Assembly (NCBI RefSeq): GCF_001552415.1
Contig: NZ_BCRD01000007.1
Location: forward strand, 1 to 64,000
DNA from: Corynebacterium xerosis NBRC 16721 = ATCC 373
Lineage (GTDB): Bacteria > Actinomycetota > Actinomycetes > Mycobacteriales > Mycobacteriaceae
Length of the DNA: 64,000 bases
Reading direction: 5' to 3'
Each line of letters opens with the position of its first letter. The stretch's first letter is position 1. Positions 53,243-64,000 of this stretch are shown one piece after another. The position numbers and the translations under genes were made by a program. A model generated the notes under the pieces. It did no database searches and was not told the origin of the DNA. It was given only the letters and a program-made list of their open reading frames with translations.

Positions 53243-55300
53243 TCAGCCGAACCGCGCCGGGTCGACGATGACCCGCACCGGCGCAGGATCCCGCCGGGTG
53301 GCCCGCACCCCGCGCGCGGCCCGCAATGCGCGGCCGAGTTCGCGCGCCCGGGATCGTTCCACCCGCACCAGAATCCGCCGGATCGGCGTGCCCGGCTCGA
53401 TGCCCGCCGGGGGCCGCCCGCCCGGGGGCAGGTCGACGGGGCCGAGGATCTCCGCGCCCTCGGGCGCCTCGAAGTCGGCGAGGAACCGCTCCACGCCCTC
53501 GGCCGTCCCGTCGATGGCGGCCATGCGCGTCGCCGGCGGCAGCCCGGCCGCGGCCCGGTCCGCCAACTCGCGGGCGGCGGCGCCGGTGACGTCCCAGTTG
53601 ACCAGGTTCCCGACCACGGGCACTGCGGCGTCGGCGTCGATGACCACGTTGCCGCCGTCCGCTTCGGGCCGCACCAGATGCACCGCGCGCGCCCATGTGG
53701 CCAGCGCCTCTTCCTGCGCGCGCAGGTCCTGCCGGTTCATGGTCGCCCACGTGTCCAGGATCAGCGCCGCGCCGTATCCGCCGGGCGCCCGCGGTTCGGC
53801 GCCGGGCGTGGCCACGACGATCCGCGCCCCCGGCGCCACCTCGTCGAGGATCCGCTCCCCCGACGACGAGATCACCGGGTGCGGCCGGAACATCCGGCCC
53901 AGGTCCTCGGCCGTGCGTTCCGAACCGATGATCACCGGCCGCATCCGCGTCCCGCCGCATTCGTGGCAGCGGTGCCGCACGTCGATGCGCCCGCACCAGC
54001 GGCAGGTGGGCGGCGCGGCGTCCTCGTGTCCCGCATTCGCGTGGCCCGGGCCATTGCTTTGCGACGGCCCGTGGGGAATCTCCAGGGGCCCGTTGCAGTG
54101 GCGGCACCGGGCGGGCGTGCCGCAGCGGGCGCAGGACAGCGTGGGCACGTAGCCCTTGCGGGGAACCTGGACGAGGACGGCCATGCCCTCGCGCAAAGCG
54201 GTGCTGGCCGTCCGGTACGCCGCCGCGGGCAACCGGCCCCGGGAGAAGTCCTCCGGATCCGCTTCGGTGTCCGTCGACGGGATGATGCCCGGCATGCGCG
54301 CGGCCAAGGTCTCCACCGTCGGCACCAGGCCATGGGCCCAGCCCGATTCGACCAGCAGCTCCACCTCGGCGGTGCGCGTCGTCGACGCCAGGATCAGGGC
54401 GCAGCCCTCCTGCGCCGATCGGGTGACCAGCACGTCGCGGGCGTGGACGTAGGGTGCGCGGGGATCGACGAGGTTGTCGTCGCCGTCGTCGAGGATCACG
54501 GCCAACCGCAGATTCGCCACCGGCGCATACGCCGCCGACCGGGTGCCGATGACCAGGCGGCCGGAACCGTGGAGGATGTCCAGGTAGCGCCGGTACCTCG
54601 ACTCCGGCCCCAGGCCCGCGGCCAGCACCGTGATCTGGCGGGGGCTGACCAGCTCCCGCAACGCCGCCTCCAGCGCATCGACGGCGCGCTGGTCGGGAAC
54701 GACCATGAGCACGCCGCCGCCGTCGCGGGCCACGGCCACCGCCAACTCGGCCAATCGCATGGCCACGTCCTCGCCGGGAGCCGGATGCCACGCAGCCCGG
54801 GCGGCCGCGCCGGAGCGCACGGCGGACGTGAACGACCCCCCGAAGGCGTAGGCGTCCCATGCGGCGAGGTCTGCGTCGTCAAGCTCGAGCCGCCCCAATT
54901 CCTCCCACGTCGGGCCCGGACCCTCGCCCCGCGCCTTCTCGGCCCGGGCGTGGCGCGACGGAACCGCCGACCGGATGATGTCCGAGCGCACGCCCGCGTA
55001 GAGCTCCGCCAGCGAATCGACCAGCGCCGCCAACTGCGGCGGATACACGACCTCGGGCGACACGACGTCCTTGAGCGGGGTCAGCGCGCCCTCGTGCTCC
55101 GCGGCGGCCGCGCGCTCGAGGATGATGCCGTTGACCAGCTTGCCGGAAAACCGGATGCGCACCCGCGTGCCCGGCTGCGCCGCGGCATCCATGGCGGCCG
55201 GCACCGAATAGTCGAACGGCCGGTCCAGCTGCGGCAACCCCAGCAACGGCAGGACCCGGGCCACCGGCCGATCGGCCATGGTGTCCCGGGTCTGCGTCAT
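53243..55300 (-). CDS. priA: PriA-like replication restart protein lacking Walker A
   Basis: A 685-residue PriA/primosomal protein N' homolog: N-terminal 3'-end-binding domain (VARVLPLLGLPQLDRPFDYS), a remnant helicase domain, and the zinc-binding cluster of four CxxC pairs (CARC, CRHC, CRWC, CHEC) near residues 375-450. Where PriA has the GKT Walker A loop, this protein reads RDGGGVLMVVPD, and no DEEH box is visible; actinobacterial PriA proteins are known for this loss, so helicase action is unlikely. A variable loop inside the zinc region contains an 11-mer variant. ATG 55300 is leaderless. Confidence 0.9.
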   Translation of the reverse strand: MTQTRDTMADRPVARVLPLLGLPQLDRPFDYSVPAAMDAAAQPGTRVRIRFSGKLVNGIILERAAAAEHEGALTPLKDVVSPEVVYPPQLAALVDSLAELYAGVRSDIIRSAVPSRHARAEKARGEGPGPTWEELGRLELDDADLAAWDAYAFGGSFTSAVRSGAAARAAWHPAPGEDVAMRLAELAVAVARDGGGVLMVVPDQRAVDALEAALRELVSPRQITVLAAGLGPESRYRRYLDILHGSGRLVIGTRSAAYAPVANLRLAVILDDGDDNLVDPRAPYVHARDVLVTRSAQEGCALILASTTRTAEVELLVESGWAHGLVPTVETLAARMPGIIPSTDTEADPEDFSRGRLPAAAYRTASTALREGMAVLVQVPRKGYVPTLSCARCGTPARCRHCNGPLEIPHGPSQSNGPGHANAGHEDAAPPTCRWCGRIDVRHRCHECGGTRMRPVIIGSERTAEDLGRMFRPHPVISSSGERILDEVAPGARIVVATPGAEPRAPGGYGAALILDTWATMNRQDLRAQEEALATWARAVHLVRPEADGGNVVIDADAAVPVVGNLVNWDVTGAAARELADRAAAGLPPATRMAAIDGTAEGVERFLADFEAPEGAEILGPVDLPPGGRPPAGIEPGTPIRRILVRVERSRARELGRALRAARGVRATRRDPAPVRVIVDPARFG

Positions 55301-55308
55301 GGCACCCA

Positions 55309-55314
55309 ATCTTA
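55309..55314 (-). promoter_or_regulatory. -10 box of leaderless priA
   Basis: TAAGAT on the minus strand ends 8 bases before ATG 55300, in the 36-base gap after metK. Confidence 0.55.
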
Positions 55315-55336
55315 GAGACGGGCCGCCGCGAAAGCG

Positions 55337-56548
<1,212 letters not shown>

Positions 56549-56614
56549 GGAAAGCCTTCCTAACCGCGCGGACGATTGCGCCGCGCCGGGGTTCGTTTGC
56601 TGGGTACCCGAGGA

Positions 56615-56634
56615 ATCATAGACCAAGCGGTTCA
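56615..56634 (-). promoter_or_regulatory. possible metK promoter with McbR-like site
   Basis: On the minus strand TATGAT (56615-56620) is a good -10. TAGAC-N6-GTTCA (56619-56634, plus strand) overlaps it and matches 8 of 10 positions of the TAGAC-N6-GTCTA operator of the methionine regulator McbR of C. glutamicum. Confidence 0.4.
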
Positions 56635-56684
56635 GTTCGCGTCGCACGGGTCCCGGATACGGGGGCGGGTGTCGGCCTTTGCCT

Positions 56685-56707
56685 GACGGGCTTGACGACG
56701 GCCCGTC
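56685..56707 (-). terminator. hairpin after coaBC with an 11-mer in its loop
   Basis: GACGGGC (56685-56691) pairs with GCCCGTC (56701-56707), starting one base after the coaBC stop. The exact 11-mer (56690-56700) spans the loop and one stem edge, reading CGTCGTCAAGC in the coaBC direction. No strong T-run follows. Confidence 0.5.
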
Positions 56708-56708
56708 G

Positions 56709-57959
56709 TCAGCCTCGGGCGGCGACCCTCCGCGACACCGCGTCGAGGATCTGCGCGGCGACGGCGTGCTTCGACCCGTGCGGCACATCGTCGACGGGGC
56801 CGTCGGCGTCCAGGATCCAGCCGACGTTGTCCTCCGCGCCGAAGGTGGCGCCGCCGGAGACGTCGTTGCACATCAACAGGTCGCAGCCCTTGCGGGCGAG
56901 CTTCGCGGTGGCGTGCTCCAACGGGGTCGCCGACTCGTCGCCGGTTTCCGCGGCGAAGCCGACGATGACCATGTCCTCGCCGAGCTCGCCGTCGGCGCGG
57001 CGCCGGACGGTTTCGGCGAGGATGTCGGGGTTCTCCACCAGATCGATGCGCGACAGCGCGTCGTCGGCGGCACCCTTCTTCAGCTTCGAATCGGCCTGCG
57101 ACGACGGGCGGAAGTCCGCCACGGCCGCGGCCATGATCACCACGTCGGCGCCCGGGGCCTCCTCGGCCATCGCGTCGGACAGGTCGCGCGCGGAGGTGAT
57201 GGAGCGCACCGTCACGCCGGGCGGGACGTCCAGCGCGTCGACGGAACCGGCGATCAGGGTGACGTCCGCGCCGCGCTGGGCGGCGACGTCGGCGAGGGCG
57301 AAGCCCTGCCGCCCGGAGGAATGGTTGCCGATGAATCGCACCGGGTCAATGGCCTCGCGGGTGCCGCCGGCCGTGACGACCACGCGCTTGCCCTCGAGGT
57401 CGCGGGTGAACGCATCGGGCTTTTCGACGGCCAGAAGTGCGAACTTCGCGATCTGCTCGGCTTCCGGCAAACGACCGGGGCCCGTGTCGACGCCGGTGAG
57501 GCGTCCGTGCGCGGGGTCCAGGACGATGGCGCCATGGCGGCGCAAGGTGGCCACGTTGTCGCGCGTCGCGGGGTGGTTCCACATCTCGGTGTGCATCGCC
57601 GGGGCGAAGACCACCGGGCAGGTGGCGACGAGCAGCGTCGCGGTGAGGAGGTCATCCGCGCGGCCATGCGCCGCACGGGACAGGAGATCGGCGGTCGCCG
57701 GTGCGATGACGACCAGGTCGGCTTCCTGGCCGACCCGGACGTGGCGCACTTCATCGACGGCGTCGAAAACGGTCGTCGACACCGGATTGCCGGACAGCGC
57801 CTCGAACGTCGCGGCGCCGACGAAGTTGAGCGCCGACGGCGTCGGCACGACCCGGACGGAATGGCCCCGCTCGGTGAAGGCGCGCACCAGATGGCACGCC
57901 TTGTAGGCGGCGATCCCCCCGGCCACTCCGACGACGACGTTCAGGCGCTGATCCCCCAT
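56709..57959 (-). CDS. coaBC: bifunctional phosphopantothenoylcysteine synthetase/decarboxylase
   Basis: A 416-residue coenzyme A enzyme. The CoaC flavoprotein part (about 1-185) has [11 protein letters not shown] and APAMHTEMW, where His replaces the Asn of the usual PAMNxxMW (as I recall for other actinobacteria). The CoaB part (about 190-416) has [18 protein letters not shown] and NHSSGRQG. It makes phosphopantetheine from phosphopantothenate, Cys and CTP. GAGGGG precedes the ATG. Confidence 0.96.
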   Translation of the reverse strand: MGDQRLNVVVGVAGGIAAYKACHLVRAFTERGHSVRVVPTPSALNFVGAATFEALSGNPVSTTVFDAVDEVRHVRVGQEADLVVIAPATADLLSRAAHGRADDLLTATLLVATCPVVFAPAMHTEMWNHPATRDNVATLRRHGAIVLDPAHGRLTGVDTGPGRLPEAEQIAKFALLAVEKPDAFTRDLEGKRVVVTAGGTREAIDPVRFIGNHSSGRQGFALADVAAQRGADVTLIAGSVDALDVPPGVTVRSITSARDLSDAMAEEAPGADVVIMAAAVADFRPSSQADSKLKKGAADDALSRIDLVENPDILAETVRRRADGELGEDMVIVGFAAETGDESATPLEHATAKLARKGCDLLMCNDVSGGATFGAEDNVGWILDADGPVDDVPHGSKHAVAAQILDAVSRRVAARG

Positions 57960-57972
57960 GCCGGCCCCTCGC

Positions 57973-58254
57973 CTACCCCTCGGTGTGCTCGAGCAGGCCG
58001 GCGTTGATCTCGCGCAGGGCGATGGACAGCGGCTTCTCCGCGATGCCCGGCGTGACCAGGGGGCCCACGTACTCGAGCATGCCCTCGTCGATCTGCTGGT
58101 AGTAGTCGTTGATCTGTCGCGCGCGCTTGGCGGCGAAGATGACCAGCGCGTACTTGGACGAGGCGGTCTTCAGCAGCTCGTCGATCGGCGGGTTGGTGAT
58201 GCCGACCGGCGGGTCGAAGACTGCTTCGGGTGCGGCGGCGATGTCCTGGGTCAC
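57973..58254 (-). CDS. rpoZ: RNA polymerase omega subunit
   Basis: A 93-residue Rpo[21 protein letters not shown] then [16 protein letters not shown] are the omega core. It stabilises the polymerase beta' subunit. GTG 58254 has AGGGAG upstream. Gap of 13 bases before coaBC; gmk lies 130 bases upstream, the usual gmk-rpoZ-coaBC order. Confidence 0.95.
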   Translation of the reverse strand: MTQDIAAAPEAVFDPPVGITNPPIDELLKTASSKYALVIFAAKRARQINDYYQQIDEGMLEYVGPLVTPGIAEKPLSIALREINAGLLEHTEG

Positions 58255-58384
58255 TGTGACGATCTCCCTGTGCTGTAGGTGAAAGTGTGCGCGCCGCGGG
58301 AACCGATGGGAATCGGTCCCCGGCGCGGAAAAACCGGCGGCGGCGACGGGATGGCGAACCATCCCGGCTCCGACCGCCGGAGGG

Positions 58385-58954
58385 TCATTTTCCGAGCAGC
58401 GCCGCGGTGATCTCCGCGACTGCCTGATCGATGTCCTCGTTGACGACCTTCTGGTCGAACTCGTCCATCGCATCCATCTCGGTGCGGGCCGTTTCCAGCC
58501 TGCGCTTGATGTGCTCTTCCGATTCGGTGCCGCGGCCGGTCAACCGCTCCACCAGAATGTCCCAGCTCGGCGGGGCGAGGAAGAGCAGGTGCGCCTCCGG
58601 CGACGCCGCCCGAATCGAGCGGGCGCCCGCGAGGTCGACCTCGACCAGGACCGGGCGTCCGGCGGCGAGCGCCTCCTCGACCGGCTGGCGGGGAGTGCCC
58701 GAACGCTGCAGGCCGCCATGGATGTCGGCCCACTCGAGCATGTCGCCGGCGGCGATGCGCCGGTCGAACTCCTCGCGGTCGACGAAGAAATAATCCTCGC
58801 CGTCGACCTCGCCCGGGCGCGGGGCCCGGGTGGTCATGGAAACGCTGAAATACAGGTCCGGCACCTCGGCGCGCAGCCTGCCGACCACGGTCGACTTGCC
58901 TACGCCGGCGGGACCGGAAAGGACCACCAGTCGAGAAACGGAGTCCCCGGGCAT
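58385..58954 (-). CDS. gmk: guanylate kinase
   Basis: A 189-residue kinase of GMP to GDP. P-loop [28 protein letters not shown] (GMP-binding) and the lid region near [10 protein letters not shown] are intact. Five bases separate it from mihF; no Shine-Dalgarno sequence is visible, so translation may depend on coupling to mihF. Confidence 0.97.
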   Translation of the reverse strand: MPGDSVSRLVVLSGPAGVGKSTVVGRLRAEVPDLYFSVSMTTRAPRPGEVDGEDYFFVDREEFDRRIAAGDMLEWADIHGGLQRSGTPRQPVEEALAAGRPVLVEVDLAGARSIRAASPEAHLLFLAPPSWDILVERLTGRGTESEEHIKRRLETARTEMDAMDEFDQKVVNEDIDQAVAEITAALLGK

Positions 58955-58959
58955 GGCGA

Positions 58960-59283
58960 TTACTCGGCGGAGAAGCCGAAGCGCTCCAGCAGGGCGCGAC
59001 GCTGGCGGTCGCCGAGGCCGCGCAGGCGGCGGGTCTGGGCGATCTCCAGATCGGTCATGATCTCCTGGGCCTTGACCTTGCCGACCTTCGGCAGGGCCTC
59101 GAGAAGAGCGGAGACCTTCATCTTGCCGATGATCTCGTCCTCGTCGGCCTGCTTCAGGACCTCGGGCAGATCGGTAGCGCCGCGCTTGAGCTTGTCCTTC
59201 AGCTCGGCGCGGACCTTGCGGGCCTGAGCGGCCTTCTCAAGGGCGGCTGCACGCTGCTCAGGGGTCAACTGCGGAAGGGCCAC
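58960..59283 (-). CDS. mihF: mycobacterial-type integration host factor (mIHF)
   Basis: A 107-residue nucleoid protein. The core KVSALLEALPKVGKVKAQEI and RRLRGLGDRQRRALLERF (helix-two-turn-helix) is nearly invariant in Actinobacteria. It binds and bends DNA and is needed for compaction and phage integration. GTG 59283 has GGAGGA upstream. A strong promoter with a palindrome lies upstream (59343-59373). Confidence 0.96.
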   Translation of the reverse strand: MALPQLTPEQRAAALEKAAQARKVRAELKDKLKRGATDLPEVLKQADEDEIIGKMKVSALLEALPKVGKVKAQEIMTDLEIAQTRRLRGLGDRQRRALLERFGFSAE

Positions 59284-59319
59284 GGGTTCCTCCGTTAAAA
59301 GATAGACATTGTGGGATGG

Positions 59320-59338
59320 TCCGGTCGATCGGACCGGA
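59320..59338 (-). other. hairpin at the expected 5' end of the mihF leader
   Basis: TCCGGTC/GACCGGA (7 bp, loop GATCG) lies just after the predicted start of the mihF transcript, so the mRNA would begin with a stem-loop. Confidence 0.45.
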
Positions 59339-59342
59339 GGTG

Positions 59343-59373
59343 ACCGTACCTCACCAACACGTTTCCGTGTCAA
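59343..59373 (-). promoter_or_regulatory. mihF promoter with palindrome in the spacer
   Basis: On the minus strand: consensus -35 TTGACA (59368-59373), 19-base spacer, -10 TACGGT (59343-59348). ACACG-TTTC-CGTGT (59357-59370) lies across the -35 and spacer, like a repressor site. The rest of the 276-base mihF-pyrF gap (59284-59559) shows nothing else clear. Confidence 0.55.
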
Positions 59374-59559
59374 TGCACCGCGCGTGTCCGCCGTTTCGGG
59401 AGGACATCACGGTCGCCCACCTGGGCGATGCGCCGATCAACTCCGGCAAGCATAGCACCGGAATGCCCGGATGCAGGAACCGCCGCCCCAATCCGCACCA
59501 CCTTTAACAGCAGGTGGCCGGGTTGGAACGGCGGTTGCGCGCGTCCGTGGGCGACGGCG

Positions 59560-60426
59560 CTATGCGGGGTACTCCCCCGCGGCGCGCGCCACGGCGGCGG
59601 CCAGCGCATCGGCGTCGGGCCCATGGCGCAGGATCCCGCGGGAGATGTTGGGCAGCGCCAGCCTCCTGCAGTCGCCGGCCAGGCGATCCACGTCCGCCGG
59701 CCCCGCGCCCTGGGCGCCGACGCCCGGCATGAGGATCGGCCCCGCCAAATCGTCCAGACGCGGCGCCCGCTCCAGCGTGGCACCGACGACGACGCCCACC
59801 GGCCCGGACGGTTCACCGGCGGCCACGTGCGGGGCATTGCGCTGCGCCGCACGGTCGACGATGTCCTGGGCCAACTCCACGGCGCGGCCGTCGCGGTCCA
59901 GCATGGCGCCCTGAACCGAACGCCCCTCCGGGTTGGAGGTCGCGGCCAGCACGAACACCCCGCGCCCCGTTTCCTCCGCCAGGGACAGCGCCGGTTCCAG
60001 CGAACCGAAGCCCAGGTAGGGAGACACGGTCACGGCGTCCACGGCCAACGGCGAGCCGTCGGAAAGCCAGGCGTCGGCGTAGGCCGCCATGGTCGAACCG
60101 ATGTCGCCGCGCTTGGCGTCGGCCAACGTCAGCGCGCCACCGTCGGACAGATCCGACAGCGCCCGTTCGAGAATGGCGAAACCCTTCGACCCGAAGGCCT
60201 CGTAGAACGCCACCTGCGGCTTGACCAGCGCGACGGTGCCCGCGAAGGCCTCGACGCAGATCCGGGTGAACGTTTCGACGCCCGCGACGTCGACGCCCAG
60301 GCCCCAATCACGCAACAGCGACGGGTGGGGATCGATGCCCGCGCACAGCCGGCCCCGGGCCTCCGTGGCCGCGACGAGGCGCGAACCGAAGCCCGCGCGC
60401 TCGCCGCTCGACGGCGATTCAGCCAC
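59560..60426 (-). CDS. pyrF: orotidine 5'-phosphate decarboxylase (type 2)
   Basis: A 288-residue TIM-barrel enzyme forming UMP. LTLADAKRGDIGSTMAAYA contains the DxKxxD catalytic set of the type 2 (long) family found in actinobacteria; GRLCAGIDPHPSLL is the N-terminal signature. The start is GTG 60426, 7 bases after carB. Confidence 0.96.
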   Translation of the reverse strand: MAESPSSGERAGFGSRLVAATEARGRLCAGIDPHPSLLRDWGLGVDVAGVETFTRICVEAFAGTVALVKPQVAFYEAFGSKGFAILERALSDLSDGGALTLADAKRGDIGSTMAAYADAWLSDGSPLAVDAVTVSPYLGFGSLEPALSLAEETGRGVFVLAATSNPEGRSVQGAMLDRDGRAVELAQDIVDRAAQRNAPHVAAGEPSGPVGVVVGATLERAPRLDDLAGPILMPGVGAQGAGPADVDRLAGDCRRLALPNISRGILRHGPDADALAAAVARAAGEYPA

Positions 60427-60433
60427 GCCGCAC

Positions 60434-63775
<3,342 letters not shown>

Positions 63776-63778
63776 GTT

Positions 63779-64000
63779 CTAGTTCTGGCCTTCCTGGTTG
63801 GTCGAGCCGGCGCGGTCCATCAGCGCCATGAAGTCGTCGAAGAGGTTGTGGGCGTCGTGCGGGCCGGCCGCCGACTCCGGGTGGTACTGCACGGAGTAGG
63901 CCATGCCCGACTCCAGCGCCACGCCTTCGACGGTGTCGTCGTTCAGGCAGGTATGCGTCACCTTGGCGGGGCCCCACGGGGTGTCCCAGTTCTTGCCCGG
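63779..64000 (-). CDS. carA: carbamoyl-phosphate synthase small chain, C-terminal end (5' part outside window)
   Basis: The last 73 codons of the glutamine amidotransferase subunit CarA; the frame is open to the right edge. VQYHPESAAGPHDAHNLF holds the catalytic His and Glu of the class I triad; the nucleophilic Cys is outside the window. Three bases separate its stop from the carB ATG. Confidence 0.96.
   Translation of the reverse strand, partial: PGKNWDTPWGPAKVTHTCLNDDTVEGVALESGMAYSVQYHPESAAGPHDAHNLFDDFMALMDRAGSTNQEGQN

Noticed and set aside
56549..56708. Possible SAM riboswitch before metK
   Set aside because: No SAM-box stems; the gap is better explained by a coaBC hairpin, an 11-mer and a metK promoter.

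Overview
The window is a gene-dense, roughly two-thirds G+C stretch of bacterial core genome. Gene order and content point to a high-GC member of the genus Corynebacterium: acn-acnR, the sufR-B-D-C-S-U-T cluster divergent from mptB, ctaA/ctaB flanking tkt-tal-zwf-opcA-pgl, the secG/ppc/tpiA/pgk/gap block, whiA-yvcK-rapZ-uvrC, the ribD-ribE-ribBA-ribH cluster, and metK-coaBC-rpoZ-gmk-mihF-pyrF-carB-carA. I recognise this order from Corynebacterium glutamicum, and partly from Mycobacterium tuberculosis, by memory. The species cannot be named from the sequence. I found 56 protein genes (the first and last cut by the window edges), no tRNA or rRNA gene, no CRISPR array, no insertion sequence and no convincing frameshift.

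Layout. 1-2830 (+): aconitase end, its TetR-type repressor AcnR, and two paralogous class I glutamine amidotransferases. 2827-4341 (-): a small lipoprotein, a small membrane protein and an Lrp/AsnC regulator, divergent from 4606-8286 (+), a giant single-chain indolepyruvate:ferredoxin oxidoreductase. 8342-9973 (-): an ABC-F ATPase. 10076-12878 (+): a lycopene-cyclase-like flavoprotein and a LysP-type lysine permease. The oxidoreductase, cyclase and permease are the most accessory-looking genes here. 13156-19572 (-): the SUF iron-sulfur assembly operon with its SufR regulator. 19799-25380 (+): mannosyltransferase MptB, a two-gene ABC exporter, heme A synthase and a quinone oxidoreductase. 25496-26419 (-): CtaB. 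26745-33667 (+): the pentose phosphate operon. 33751-63999 (-): a long run on one strand carrying protein export (secG), anaplerosis (ppc), lower glycolysis (tpiA, pgk, gap), the whiA-yvcK-rapZ-uvrC group, riboflavin synthesis, rpe, translation and tRNA functions (rsmB, fmt, def), priA, metK, coaBC, rpoZ, gmk, the nucleoid protein mIHF, and pyrimidine synthesis.

How they work together. Pentose phosphate genes supply NADPH and ribulose/ribose phosphates; Rpe sits beside the riboflavin genes that consume ribulose 5-phosphate. gap-pgk-tpiA-ppc link triose phosphates to oxaloacetate. SUF supplies the clusters needed by aconitase and the indolepyruvate oxidoreductase. CtaA/CtaB make heme A for the terminal oxidase.

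Beyond the genes, three DNA-level signals stand out. (1) An 11-bp sequence, GCTTGACGACG or its complement, occurs 11 times, with close variants besides, in gaps and in variable parts of genes. (2) At least 11 genes have a TAnnnT -10 box 6-8 bases before the start codon and no Shine-Dalgarno sequence, as expected for leaderless mRNAs. (3) There are unusually perfect palindromes: a 29-bp-arm inverted repeat at 12962-13025 and a 44-bp palindrome between gap and pgk. I did not find a clearly new multi-gene system; the repeated 11-mer is the best candidate for something undescribed.
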